From assembly GCF_012275445.1 (NCBI RefSeq), contig NZ_JAAZQK010000001.1, positions 491,198 to 555,197 on the forward strand: DNA of 64,000 nt, given 5' to 3'. Made by a program: the position numbers and the translations under genes. Position 1 is the first letter of the stretch. Every line of letters starts with the position of its first letter. A model generated the notes under the pieces. That model did no database searches and had not been told where the DNA came from. It was given only the letters and a program-made list of their open reading frames with translations. Of the stretch, positions 1-8,402 are shown piece by piece. Source of the stretch: Rhizobacter sp. SG703. Lineage in GTDB: Bacteria > Pseudomonadota > Gammaproteobacteria > Burkholderiales > Burkholderiaceae_C.

Positions 1-55
1 GGAGCGCCTGGTGGCGCTGATCCGCAGCGCGGCGCGTGCGACACCTCCCCCGTGA
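1..55 (+). CDS. 3' end of an upstream gene (partial, unidentified)
   Basis: Reading from base 2, the frame gives ERLVALIRSAARATPPP followed by TGA at 53-55, 10 bases before the response-regulator start. The codon use looks coding (G or C at third positions), and the spacing fits a gene ending just before the two-component pair. Only 17 residues are visible, so no family can be named. It could also be chance open sequence. Confidence 0.35.
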   Translation, partial: ERLVALIRSAARATPPP

Positions 56-65
56 ATCGAGTGCC

Positions 66-797
66 ATGAACCTCGCCCGCAAGCGCACCATCCTCGCCGT
101 CGATGACGACCAGAAGACCCGGCAGCTGCTGAAGCTGTACCTGGAGAAGCACCAGTACGTGGTGCAGCTCGCGGCCGACGGGGCGAGCTTCCGCAACGGC
201 TTCGAGCGCTACCGCGACGAGCTGAGCCTGGTGATCCTCGACGTGATGCTGCCCGACACCGACGGCTTCGCGCTGTGCCAGATGGTGCGGCAGCGGGCGC
301 CGACGCTGCCGATCATCATGCTGACCGCGAGCGCCGACGACACCGAGCGCATCGTCGGGCTGGAGCTCGGGGCCGACGACTACATCGGCAAGCCCTACAA
401 CCCGCGCGAGCTGCTGGCGCGCATCAAGGCGATCCACCGGCGCGCCGGCCAGGCCGAGGGCGGCGCGGCGGCCCGCTACCTGCGCTTCGCCGGCTTCCGG
501 CTCGACCGGCTGGAACGCACGGTGACCGGGCCGGACGGCCAGGCGCTGGCATTGACCGCGATGGATTTCGACCTGCTGCGGCTGCTCGCCGAGCATGCCG
601 GCGAGGTGATGGAGCGGGCGCGGCTGATGGAGCAGACGCGCGGCCGCGACCTCGGCCCGGCCGACCGCTCGCTCGACGTGCAGGTGAGCCGGCTGCGCCA
701 GCGGCTGGGCGACGACGGCAAGCAGCCGGCGCTGATCAAGACGGTGCGCAGCAGCGGCTACGTGTTCTCGGTCGAGGTGCTGGCGTCGCATGACTGA
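66..797 (+). CDS. OmpR/PhoB-family DNA-binding response regulator
   Basis: This is a two-component response regulator of about 243 residues. The N-terminal receiver has the acidic pair in AVDDD, the phosphoacceptor Asp59 in LVILDVMLP, the Thr/Ser switch in LTASA and the Lys in GKPYNPREL. A C-terminal winged helix ends in KTVRSSGYVFS, typical of OmpR-type effectors. I chose ATG 66 (MNLARKRTILAVDDD) because the receiver begins there; an ATG at 36 would add ten residues unlike a receiver. The gene overlaps the downstream kinase by 8 bp, so the two are surely translated as a pair. The target genes are unknown. The adjacent MATE exporter is a possible one, by position only. Confidence 0.93.
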   Translation: MNLARKRTILAVDDDQKTRQLLKLYLEKHQYVVQLAADGASFRNGFERYRDELSLVILDVMLPDTDGFALCQMVRQRAPTLPIIMLTASADDTERIVGLELGADDYIGKPYNPRELLARIKAIHRRAGQAEGGAAARYLRFAGFRLDRLERTVTGPDGQALALTAMDFDLLRLLAEHAGEVMERARLMEQTRGRDLGPADRSLDVQVSRLRQRLGDDGKQPALIKTVRSSGYVFSVEVLASHD

Positions 798-2244
798 CTG
801 GCGCGCCTGGTCGCAGCAGCTGCTGCCGCGCACGCTGCGCGGCCGGATCATGCTGGTGATGGTGGCCGGCGTGCTGCTGAGCCAGCTGCTGGGCACCGCG
901 ATCTGGGCCTGGCAGCTGCGCGCGAATGCGCTGCGCGATGCGCGCGACGCCGCGCAGCAGACGGCGCAGAGCGCGGCCGGCGCGATCCGCTTCTTCCGCG
1001 ACCTGCCACCGCAGTACCGGCCGCTGCTGATCGAGCAGCTGCGCACGATGGGCGGCACGCGCTTCTTCGTCAACGTGAACCATGCGCGCGTGCCGACCGG
1101 CGCGTTCGCGCCGTCGAAGCTGTCGGAGACGGTGGTGCGCGGCGTGCGCGAGCGGCTGCTGGCGCAGGTCGGCGACACCACGTCGTTCGAGGCCGCGTTC
1201 GCATGGCCGGACACGCTGGTGGTGGCCGACGACGGCCGCACGCTGCGCGAGCTGCCGGAGAGCTGGGTCGAGGCCTCGCTGCTGCTGCGGCCGCGGCCGG
1301 CGCCGCTGCTGGTGATCCAGGCCGAGATCGAGGCGGGCGGCTGGCTGTTGCTCGCGACGACCTTGCCGGACCCGTACTTCCTCGACAACGCCAACCCGTT
1401 GAGCAGCGACCGGCTGCTGCTGCAGGGCGCAACCCTGGTGACGGTGCTGCTGCTGGTGCTGCTGGTGGCGCGCAGCCTGACGCGGCCGTTGTCGCGGCTG
1501 GCGCAGGCGGCGAGCGAGTTCGGCAACGCAATGCACCCGAACCCCGTGCCCGAGACCGGCACGGTGGAGCTGCAGCGCACCGCGAGGGCCTTCAACGAGA
1601 TGCAGGCGCGCATCCAGCGTTTCGTCGAGGACCGGGAGCGGCTGTTCGGCAGCATCTCGCACGACCTGAAGACGCCGATCATGCGATTGAAGCTGCGCAC
1701 CGAGCTGCTGGACGACGATGCGGTGCGGGCCGATTTCCATGAGGACCTGGACGAGCTGGACATGATGGTCAAGGGCGCGTTGCAGAGCGTGAAGGACAGC
1801 GACGTGCACGAGAACCTGGCCGAGGTGCGACTGGACCGGCTGGTCGAGCGGCTGACCTCGGCGGCGCTGGCGTCGGGCGCGAAGATCACGGTGTCGCTGC
1901 CGCCGATCGCGGTGACCGGGCGGCCGCTGGCGCTGAAGCGCGCGTTGGGCAACCTGATCGACAACGGGCTGCGCTACGGCCGCGAGCTCGAGGTCGGTGC
2001 CGAGCTGGGTGACGGCAAGTGCTCGGTGCTGGTCCGCGACCATGGGCCGGGGTTGCCGGAGGATTCGCTGGAGGAGATCTTCGAGCCGTATGTGCGGCTG
2101 GAGCACGGGCGCGCGATGCACGCCGACGGATCCGGCCTCGGCCTGTCGATCGCACGTCGCATTGCGCGCGAGCATGGCGGCGATGTGCGGCTGCGCAATC
2201 ACCCGGATGGCGGGCTGGTGGCTGCCATGAGCTTGCCGGCCTGA
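790..2244 (+). CDS. Membrane sensor histidine kinase
   Basis: This 484-residue sensor kinase is the partner of the overlapping OmpR-type regulator. The first membrane helix is near residues 17-38 (MLVMVAGVLLSQLLG), a periplasmic sensor region of about 170 residues follows, and the second helix is near 212-232. A HAMP-like linker comes next. The H-box SISHDLKTP carries the phosphoacceptor His291, the N-box lies in GNLIDNGLRYG, and the G-boxes are RDHGPGLPE and GSGLGLSIARRI. The EnvZ/RstB-like architecture is clear, but the sensed signal cannot be read from the sequence. Confidence 0.93.
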   Translation: MTDWRAWSQQLLPRTLRGRIMLVMVAGVLLSQLLGTAIWAWQLRANALRDARDAAQQTAQSAAGAIRFFRDLPPQYRPLLIEQLRTMGGTRFFVNVNHARVPTGAFAPSKLSETVVRGVRERLLAQVGDTTSFEAAFAWPDTLVVADDGRTLRELPESWVEASLLLRPRPAPLLVIQAEIEAGGWLLLATTLPDPYFLDNANPLSSDRLLLQGATLVTVLLLVLLVARSLTRPLSRLAQAASEFGNAMHPNPVPETGTVELQRTARAFNEMQARIQRFVEDRERLFGSISHDLKTPIMRLKLRTELLDDDAVRADFHEDLDELDMMVKGALQSVKDSDVHENLAEVRLDRLVERLTSAALASGAKITVSLPPIAVTGRPLALKRALGNLIDNGLRYGRELEVGAELGDGKCSVLVRDHGPGLPEDSLEEIFEPYVRLEHGRAMHADGSGLGLSIARRIAREHGGDVRLRNHPDGGLVAAMSLPA

Positions 2245-2327
2245 GCATTTTTGCCGTGCGCGCGTTTGCACATCGCAAATCGAGCCCGCAATCCACCGCA
2301 TTGGAACACTGGCATCATCCCGACCCC

Positions 2328-3695
2328 ATGACCCGCCCCTCCATCGCCACCGACACCCGCCCCCTGTGGCGCATCTTCCTCGCCTTCCTCGGCCCGATGA
2401 TCGTCGGCAACGTGCTGCAGGGCCTGTCCGGCACCTTCAATGCCGTGTTCGTCGGCCAGATGCTGGGAACCAGGGCTCTCGCCGCCACCGCGGCCGTCTT
2501 CCCGATCGTGTTCTTCTTCATCACGCTGGTGATCGGTATCGGCGCCGGCGGCTCGGTGCTGATCGGCCAGGCCTGGGGCGCGAAGGAGACGCACAAGGTC
2601 AAGGCGATCGCCGGCACCGCGATCACGCTCGGCTTCGGCGTGGGCCTCGCGATCGCGGTGTTCGGCGGCGTGTTCACCGAGCACCTGCTGCATGCCCTCG
2701 GCACCCCCGCCGACGTGGTCGACGACGCCGTCGGCTACGCCCGGCTGATGATGCTCGCGATGCCCGGACTGATGGTGTTCATCCTGATCACGCAGCTGCT
2801 GCGCGGCGTCGGCGATACCGTCACGCCGCTCTACGCGCTGCTGCTGTCCACCCTCGTCTCGTGCGTGATGACGCCCGCCTTCATCCGCGGCTGGGGCGGC
2901 CTGCCGCAGCTCGGCGTCACCAGTGCCGCCGCCGCGTCCATCGTGTCGTTCATCGCCGCGCTGCTCTACCTCGGCGTGCACCTGCGGCGGGCCGACCACC
3001 CGCTGTCGCCCGACCTGGAGCTGCTGCGCGCGCTGCGCATCCAGCCGCAGCTGCTGCGGCTGGTGCTGAAGATCGGCATGCCCACCGGCATCCAGATGGT
3101 CGTCATCTCGCTGGCGGAGATCGCGCTGCTCGCGCTCGTCAACCGCTTCGGCTCCGACGCCACCGCGGCCTACGGGGCCGTCAACCAGGTCGTCAACTAC
3201 GTGCAGTTCCCGGCGCTGTCGATCGCGATCACCGCGTCCATCCTCGGCGCCCAGGCGATCGGCGCCGGCCGCACCGACAAGCTCGGGCCGATCACCCGCA
3301 CCGGCATCGTGCTGAACCTCGCGATCACCGGCACGCTGGTCGTCGTCGGCTACCTGTTCTCGCGCCACCTGATGGCGCTCTTCATCACCAGCCAGCCGGT
3401 CATCGAACTCGCGCAGACGCTGCTGCACATCATGCTGTGGAGCAGCGTCGTGTTCGGCTGCGCGTCGGTCGTCAGCGGCGTGATGCGCGCCTCGGGCACC
3501 GTGCTCGTGCCGATGTCGATCTCGATCTTCTGCATCGTCGCGATCGAGGTGCCGGCCGCCTACGGCCTGTCGCAACGCATCGGCCTCGAAGGCGTCTGGT
3601 GGTCCTACCCGATCGCGTTCGTCTCGATGCTGGTGTTGCAGTCGGCGTTCTACCGGCTGGTGTGGCGGCACACGAAGGTCGAGCGGCTGGTGTAG
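2328..3695 (+). CDS. MATE-family multidrug/cation efflux transporter
   Basis: This 455-residue integral membrane protein has about twelve hydrophobic helices, as expected for the multidrug and toxic compound extrusion family (NorM/DinF-like). It begins MTRPSIATDTRPLWRIF, and the first helix starts near residue 18 (FLGPMIVGNVLQGLSG). Two homologous halves are visible, each with a P/G-rich membrane segment. The family exports cationic drugs or metabolites in exchange for Na+ or H+. The 83-bp gap after the kinase gene holds no terminator that I can recognise, so co-transcription with the two-component pair is possible. Confidence 0.92.
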   Translation: MTRPSIATDTRPLWRIFLAFLGPMIVGNVLQGLSGTFNAVFVGQMLGTRALAATAAVFPIVFFFITLVIGIGAGGSVLIGQAWGAKETHKVKAIAGTAITLGFGVGLAIAVFGGVFTEHLLHALGTPADVVDDAVGYARLMMLAMPGLMVFILITQLLRGVGDTVTPLYALLLSTLVSCVMTPAFIRGWGGLPQLGVTSAAAASIVSFIAALLYLGVHLRRADHPLSPDLELLRALRIQPQLLRLVLKIGMPTGIQMVVISLAEIALLALVNRFGSDATAAYGAVNQVVNYVQFPALSIAITASILGAQAIGAGRTDKLGPITRTGIVLNLAITGTLVVVGYLFSRHLMALFITSQPVIELAQTLLHIMLWSSVVFGCASVVSGVMRASGTVLVPMSISIFCIVAIEVPAAYGLSQRIGLEGVWWSYPIAFVSMLVLQSAFYRLVWRHTKVERLV

Positions 3696-3701
3696 CCCCG
3701 T

Positions 3702-5081
3702 TCAAGCGGCGGCCGGCAACCGCTTCGCGACCGACGCCGCCAGCGGGTGCGCATGGAAATGCGCCAGCAGCCGCGACTTCTGCATCGCCGTCAGCGGCGA
3801 CGCGTCGATCATCGCCGGCCACCTGGCGCACGCCGCCCGCACCGCCAGCCGGATTGCCGTGGCCGCCGGCTTCTCGGGGATGCGCAGCGCCGCGCAGAAG
3901 GCCCGCACCAGCGCCGGCGACAGCTGCTGGCTCGGCCGCGGCCGGGCCTTGCCGGCGGGCGGGGCCAGCGCCGCCGGCAGCAGCGCCAGCGCATGGCCCT
4001 GGTGGCCGCTGTAGGCCGCGTACGCGACGATGTCGTAGGCCGGGCCCAGCCGCGGGTGCACGCCGTCCGGATAGACCAGCCCGATGTTCTTCAGGTGCAT
4101 GTCCGGGTTGCCCAGCATCTCGTTGACGACCAGCCGCCGCAGCAGCTCGTGCACCGCCGGCTCGCCCATGCTGTCGAAGCCCATCAGCACCGCGGCCACG
4201 TCGAGGCAGGTGCGCGGGCCGGCCTCGCCGCCGGTGCCGTACTTGTCTTCCGGCATCACGCCCAGCACCTGCGCGAAATCCTCGCAGTGCACGCGGCCGG
4301 TGTCGCTGCGGTCGTAGCGGCGCACCGCGAGGAACTGCGTGCGCGCATCGGCATCGCCCAGGTCGTAGCCGTGGCGAACCGCCAGCCTGGCCAGCGGCTC
4401 CAGCCAGGCCTCGCACACCGCCACGCCGGCCGCCGCGGCCAGCTGCAGCGACAGGTGCTCCACCTCCGGCAGCAGCGGCTGTGCGACCACCGGCAGCTTC
4501 GCGATGATGTGGGTGTCGTGGTCCTTGGTGCGGGCGACATAGCGGTCGCCATCGCGCATCGCGCCGACCTTCGGCTGCACGCCCGACAGCGACACGCCGT
4601 CGTCCAGCGGATCGGCCGTCACCGACATCTCCAGCGCGTCGTGCTGCTGCGTGACGTAGCGCGCCAGCTCGTCGCGCGACAGCGCCACCGGCAGCGCGTA
4701 CAGCGCCCCCGGCAGGTCGCGGCCGCAGGCAGCGAGCATCTCGAAATGGTCGCGCGGGTCGCAGCCGCGCAGCTCGGCCACGCGGTCGCGGAACACGCCC
4801 TCGGGCAGCAGGTTCTGGAAGAACGCCGGCAGCAGCCAGCCGTTGCGGCTGGAGTGCCGGCCGTTGAAGTCGACCGAGCGCACGTCGCGCCACAAGGCCT
4901 GCTGCTGCACCGGCGAATCGGCCCACCACGCCGCCGACACGGTGGGCTGCTGCGCCGACCGGATGAAGGCCTCGTCGGCGACGAAGCGCGTGACGACCGC
5001 GTCGGCCGCCAGTTCGTAGCGGAACAGCACGCCGATGCGCAGCCCTTCGCCGCAGTGGATGCCCAGCGCCTTGACGTTCAT
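3702..5081 (-). CDS. hipA: HipA-family serine/threonine kinase toxin
   Basis: This 459-residue protein matches the HipA toxin kinase family. In E. coli, HipA phosphorylates glutamyl-tRNA synthetase and causes persistence. The N-terminal HipA subdomain is followed by the glycine-rich loop SGVQPKV, the ATP-site lysine segment HIIAKLP, the catalytic loop NPDMHLKN and the metal-site segment LGPAYDIVAY, so it appears catalytically intact. The ATG at 5081 overlaps the antitoxin stop as ATGA, indicating translational coupling. It is convergent with the MATE gene, with only 6 bp between stops. Confidence 0.9.
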   Translation of the reverse strand: MNVKALGIHCGEGLRIGVLFRYELAADAVVTRFVADEAFIRSAQQPTVSAAWWADSPVQQQALWRDVRSVDFNGRHSSRNGWLLPAFFQNLLPEGVFRDRVAELRGCDPRDHFEMLAACGRDLPGALYALPVALSRDELARYVTQQHDALEMSVTADPLDDGVSLSGVQPKVGAMRDGDRYVARTKDHDTHIIAKLPVVAQPLLPEVEHLSLQLAAAAGVAVCEAWLEPLARLAVRHGYDLGDADARTQFLAVRRYDRSDTGRVHCEDFAQVLGVMPEDKYGTGGEAGPRTCLDVAAVLMGFDSMGEPAVHELLRRLVVNEMLGNPDMHLKNIGLVYPDGVHPRLGPAYDIVAYAAYSGHQGHALALLPAALAPPAGKARPRPSQQLSPALVRAFCAALRIPEKPAATAIRLAVRAACARWPAMIDASPLTAMQKSRLLAHFHAHPLAASVAKRLPAAA

Positions 5082-5380
5082 TCGCGCGCCGGTGCCTGCA
5101 CCGCCTCGAGCGCCGCGGCGACCCGCGACTTGACCTGAGGCGCCTCGGTCTGCCCGGCATCGACCGCGACGGCCGCGCCTTTCGGCACCAGCAGCAGCTC
5201 CAGCCCGAGCCGGTCGGCCAGCGCCAGCAAGGTGCTGAGCTTGAAATCCTGCCGGCCGCCGAGCACGTTGGTCAGCGTGCGCTGCGACAGGCCCGCCTGG
5301 GTGCGCAATGCGGCCTGGGTCCACGGCGACGCGGCCAGGGCCTGGCGGAGAACGGCAGCGACTTCGTCGGTGGATTTCAT
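5078..5380 (-). CDS. hipB: HipB-like XRE-family antitoxin/autorepressor
   Basis: This 100-residue helix-turn-helix protein contains TQAALRTQAGLSQRTL and NVLGGRQDFKLSTLLAL, a lambda-repressor/Cro-type fold. It sits directly upstream of and overlaps hipA, the standard antitoxin position. HipB proteins bind the toxin and repress the operon. I chose ATG 5380 (MKSTDEVAAVL); an ATG at 5425 would extend it by 15 residues (MALKYLCRLLDYFDA), but that lies inside the probable operator. Neither start has a clear Shine-Dalgarno sequence. The C-terminal 30 residues are Ala/Val-rich and may contact HipA. Confidence 0.85.
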   Translation of the reverse strand: MKSTDEVAAVLRQALAASPWTQAALRTQAGLSQRTLTNVLGGRQDFKLSTLLALADRLGLELLLVPKGAAVAVDAGQTEAPQVKSRVAAALEAVQAPARE

Positions 5381-5487
5381 GGCATCAAAGTAGTCCAATA
5401 ACCTGCAAAGGTACTTTAATGCCATATTGGCGTCAAGAAAAATGGCAATTAATTGCCATTTTTATAAAATAACTACTTTAGTGCCAT
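5379..5487. promoter_or_regulatory. hipBA operator/promoter region with three copies of a 16-bp box
   Basis: Three near-identical boxes are visible. ACTACTTTGATGCCAT is on the minus strand at 5394-5379 and touches the hipB start codon. GGTACTTTAATGCCAT is at 5410-5425 and ACTACTTTAGTGCCAT at 5472-5487. The first two form an inverted pair, and the third repeats the second in direct orientation. The stretch is strikingly AT-rich against its surroundings. A weak minus-strand promoter (TTGACG at 5436-5431, 17-bp spacer, TACCTT) would be covered by the middle box. I infer HipB autorepression; the promoter position is uncertain. Confidence 0.6.
5438..5463 (-). terminator. Perfect AT-rich palindrome, probable terminator of the GT9 operon
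   Basis: The 26 bp around AATGGCAATTAATTGCCATT are perfectly self-complementary. On the minus strand the stem is followed by CATTTTTC, and it lies just after the stop of the glycosyltransferase gene ending at 5487. It could terminate that operon before hipBA. Because it shares the TGCCAT half-motif with the hip boxes, it could instead be a further operator. Confidence 0.5.
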
Positions 5488-6566
5488 CACCCATGCGCAG
5501 GCAGTCGGCCCCCATCCACCACGTCCGTCACTGCCGTCCGCGCCGACTGGAGCACCTGCTGCGCCGTCACCGCCCGCGCGCACGGGTGACCGACCGGGCA
5601 TGTCGCATGGCCGCAGGGGCGGCACGGCGCGTCGGCCCAGTGCACCTGGTGCAGGCGCGCGTCCTGCGGCGCCCAGCGCGCCACGTCGGCGCCGGCACTG
5701 ACGACGATGCTGCGCACGCCCAGCGCGGCCGCGACGTGCGACACGCCGGTGTCGTTGCACACCAGCAAGTGCGCCCGCTCCAGCAGCGCACCCAGCGTCC
5801 ACAGCGTGGTCTGCCCGGCCAGGTCGACCGCGTCCTGCGTCATCGCGGCAGCCACCTCGGCCACCAGCGACGCCTCGCCGGCAGTGCCGGTCAGCACCAC
5901 GCGGTGGCCCAGCCGCGCCAGGCCGTCGGCCACCAGCGCGAAGCGCTCGGGCATCCAGCGTCGCGACGGCAGCTGCGCGCCGGCATGCACGCAGACGAAG
6001 GAGCCGGCCGCGTCGATGCCGGGCCAGACGTCGCGCACGGCCTGGCGGTCGTCGTCGCAGACCGGGAACTCGAGCGTGCTGCCGCAACGCGCCGCGTCCA
6101 GGTGGTCGATCAGGCACAGCATCCGCTCGATCTCGTGGCCCACGGTCGGCCACGGCGCATGCAGCAGCGGCTCGGCGCAGTACGCACCTCGCTCGACGAA
6201 CCCCGCCACATGCTGCGCACCGCAGGCGGCCAGCAGCGGGTTCACGACGCGCCCGCTGCCGTGCATCTGCAGCAGCAGGTCGAAGCGGCGTTGCTGCATG
6301 GTTTGCAGAAACCCCGGCAACGCCGACAGGTCGGGCACGCGCTCCGGCAGCCCCGGGTAGCCGGGGAACTCGATGAAGTCGTCGATCCAGCGGCAGCGCT
6401 GCGCGAACTCGCGGGCCCACGGCAGGCCGATCAGCGTCAACTCGCTACGGGGGCACGCGGTCTTCAGCGCCCGCCACGCCGGCACCGCGCACATCAGGTC
6501 GCCCAGCACCAGGGCGCGGAACACGCCGATCCGGCGCGGCGCGATCGCATGCAGGTTCAGCCGCAT
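5487..6566 (-). CDS. Glycosyltransferase family 9 protein (heptosyltransferase-like)
   Basis: This 359-residue GT9 enzyme resembles ADP-heptose:LPS heptosyltransferases. The N-terminal fold starts with RIGVFRALVLGDLMCAVPA, the nucleotide-sugar half contains FVCVHAGAQLPSRRWMPERF, and the family signature VCNDTGVSHVAAALG is near residue 275. A Cys-rich segment (PCRPCGHATCPVGHPCA) near the C-terminus is typical of a GT9 subgroup. It is the last gene of an operon with a second GT9 and a GmhB-like phosphatase (29-bp gap), which supports a heptose or heptose-like sugar in the glycan. The exact acceptor is unknown. Confidence 0.88.
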   Translation of the reverse strand: MRLNLHAIAPRRIGVFRALVLGDLMCAVPAWRALKTACPRSELTLIGLPWAREFAQRCRWIDDFIEFPGYPGLPERVPDLSALPGFLQTMQQRRFDLLLQMHGSGRVVNPLLAACGAQHVAGFVERGAYCAEPLLHAPWPTVGHEIERMLCLIDHLDAARCGSTLEFPVCDDDRQAVRDVWPGIDAAGSFVCVHAGAQLPSRRWMPERFALVADGLARLGHRVVLTGTAGEASLVAEVAAAMTQDAVDLAGQTTLWTLGALLERAHLLVCNDTGVSHVAAALGVRSIVVSAGADVARWAPQDARLHQVHWADAPCRPCGHATCPVGHPCARAVTAQQVLQSARTAVTDVVDGGRLPAHG

Positions 6567-6595
6567 CGCCCGCTCATGTCCCGTTCACGACCGGC

Positions 6596-7744
6596 TCACT
6601 GCACGACGGTCCACGGCGCGTGCGTCGGCGCGGGCATCGGGCGCGGCAGCGGCCGGGCGTCGCGCATCAGCTCGCAGGCCGCCTCGGCCACGCGCTCGGG
6701 CGACACCTTGCGCAGGCAGTCGTGGTGCAGCTGCGGGCAGCTGCTCTTCAGGCAGTCGCGGCACGGCACCTCGTGGCTCAGCACGCGCGATTGCGCCTGC
6801 CACGGCGTGTGCTGCGGATTGGTCAGCGCATACAGCACCACCACCGGCGCGCCGACGGCCGCCGCGAGGTGCGCCGGCCCGCTGTTGTTGCACAACAGCA
6901 CCTGCGACTGCGCGATCAGCGCCGACAGCTCGCCCAGGTTCAGCACGCCTGCCAGCGACACCGCCGACGCCCGCAGCGGCGCATCGAGCCCGCTCTCGAC
7001 CAGCGCCAGCAGCGGCCGCTCGTCGGCCGAGCCGGTCAGCACCACCTGGCAGCCGGTCTGCGCGACGATGGCCGTCACCGCTTCGCCGAAACGCTCGGCC
7101 GGATAGCGGCGCGAGGCCGCGCTCGCGCCCGGGTGCACCACCAGGTAGGGCCGGTCCGGGTCGCCGCCGGCCTGCACCAGCTTGCGCCGCATCGCCTGCG
7201 CATCGCCCGAGCGCTCGTGGAACACCAGCCCGCGCTCGCGCTCCCGTTCGTGGAAGCCGACGCTGTGCACCAGGTCGAGCTGGCGCTGCACCTCGTGGCG
7301 CATGCCGGTGCGGCAGACCTCGGTGTCGGGCACCCAGTCGCTCAGCAGCTCGTACGGGTTCTCGCGGCAATGCGCCAGCCGCAGCGGGATGCCGGCCAGC
7401 CGACACATCAGCGCCGCCGGCAGCGCGCTCTGCGTGCACACGGTGAAGATCACCGCGGCGTCGAAGGCGCCGCGCGACAGCTTCGCCAGCAGCCGGCGGT
7501 CCGACAGCGCCCCCGGTGCCGGCGCCCCGCCCTTCATCCACGGCGCGTCGTAGACGATGACCTCGTCGATCGCCGGCACGTACGGCCGCAGCGCCGCGCC
7601 GGCCCGCGAGCCGAGCAGCGTCAGGTGCATGCCGGGCGCCGACTGGCGGATCGCCGTCAGGGCCGGCGTGGTCATCAGCACGTCGCCCAGGTTGTCCAGC
7701 CGGACCGCCAGCACCTTGCGCGCCTCGCGCCAGGCCGGGTTCAC
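6596..7744 (-). CDS. Glycosyltransferase family 9 protein, second copy
   Basis: This GT9/RfaF-like transferase has 382 residues when read from the GTG at 7744. It opens with KVLAVRLDNLGDVLMTTPAL, the canonical GT9 start, and later carries YLVVHPGASAASRRYPAERF and CNNSGPAHLAAAVGAPVV. A Cys motif (CRDCLKSSCPQLHHDCL) matches the one in its neighbour, so the two are probably related paralogues. The GTG start overlaps the upstream phosphatase stop as GTGA, which decides the start. It is predicted to act on the cytoplasmic face of the inner membrane. Confidence 0.88.
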   Translation of the reverse strand: MNPAWREARKVLAVRLDNLGDVLMTTPALTAIRQSAPGMHLTLLGSRAGAALRPYVPAIDEVIVYDAPWMKGGAPAPGALSDRRLLAKLSRGAFDAAVIFTVCTQSALPAALMCRLAGIPLRLAHCRENPYELLSDWVPDTEVCRTGMRHEVQRQLDLVHSVGFHERERERGLVFHERSGDAQAMRRKLVQAGGDPDRPYLVVHPGASAASRRYPAERFGEAVTAIVAQTGCQVVLTGSADERPLLALVESGLDAPLRASAVSLAGVLNLGELSALIAQSQVLLCNNSGPAHLAAAVGAPVVVLYALTNPQHTPWQAQSRVLSHEVPCRDCLKSSCPQLHHDCLRKVSPERVAEAACELMRDARPLPRPMPAPTHAPWTVVQ

Positions 7745-8337
7745 GGCAAGGCTCCCGCGGCGGTGACGGGCGCATCGCGCGCGCCCGCCGGCGACAGCGC
7801 GACGATCTGCCGCGCCGCATCCAGCAGGTCGCCGGCAACGCAGGTCGGCTGGCGCCACGGCGACGCCCGCCACACCGTCTCGTTGCCGACGTCCATCAAC
7901 ACCGTGCGGCAGCCGGCGCGCGCGCCGGCCTCGACGTCGTCCAGGATGTCGCCGATCATCCACGATGCCGACAGGCGCAGGCCGTGCCGGCGCTGTGCCT
8001 GCCGCAGCAGCCCCGGCTGCGGCTTGCGGCAGTCGCAGCCCGGGCTGTCCGGCGCGTGCGGGCAGGCGAAGAATCCGTCGAGCACGACGCCCTGCTCCGC
8101 CAGGCGCTCGCACAGCGCCTGCTCCAGGCGCGCCAGCGCGTCGGCGTCGAAGCGCCCCAGCGCGATGCCCGGCTGGTTGGTCACGACGATCAGCCGCCAG
8201 CCGTGCGCGGCCAGCAACTTCAACCCGTCGACCGCATGCGGCGTGAAGCGCAGCAGCGCCGGGTCGACGTTCCACGGCACGTCCTCGACCAGCGTGCCGT
8301 CCTTGTCGAGGAACACCGCGCGTTGCGCATCAGCCAT
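7741..8337 (-). CDS. gmhB: D-glycero-D-manno-heptose 1,7-bisphosphate phosphatase-like HAD protein
   Basis: This 198-residue HAD-IIIA phosphatase contains the nucleophile motif FLDKDGTLVEDVPWNVDP, the Thr motif VVTNQPGIALG and the zinc-binding loop CPHAPDSPGCDCRKPQPG characteristic of GmhB. It also has SWMIGDILDDVEAGARAGC near the C-terminus. GmhB removes the C7 phosphate during nucleotide-heptose synthesis. The start at ATG 8337 has GGGAG about ten bases upstream. The gene is first in a GT9-GT9 operon and lies 38 bp from a sigma-54-type element, consistent with making the donor used by the two transferases. Confidence 0.87.
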   Translation of the reverse strand: MADAQRAVFLDKDGTLVEDVPWNVDPALLRFTPHAVDGLKLLAAHGWRLIVVTNQPGIALGRFDADALARLEQALCERLAEQGVVLDGFFACPHAPDSPGCDCRKPQPGLLRQAQRRHGLRLSASWMIGDILDDVEAGARAGCRTVLMDVGNETVWRASPWRQPTCVAGDLLDAARQIVALSPAGARDAPVTAAGALP

Positions 8338-8374
8338 TCCGTGTTGCTCCCGAGTCGTTGCTGCGGCCATCGAG

Positions 8375-8388
8375 GCAACCGGTGTGCC
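8375..8388 (-). promoter_or_regulatory. Sigma-54-type promoter upstream of gmhB-GT9-GT9
   Basis: The minus strand reads CGGCACACCGGTTGCC. The -24 GG is at 8388-8387 and the -12 GC at 8376-8375, with ten bases between. Transcription would start near 8363, about 26 nt before the gmhB ATG. It matches every position of the shared core. Confidence 0.78.
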
Positions 8389-8402
8389 GCAGGCGCATCC
8401 GT

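Noticed and set aside
736..2301. Minus-strand 521-codon frame opposite the sensor kinase gene
   Set aside because: It is Arg/Gln/His-rich with no domain and is antisense to a well-supported kinase. Long antisense frames are expected at this GC content.
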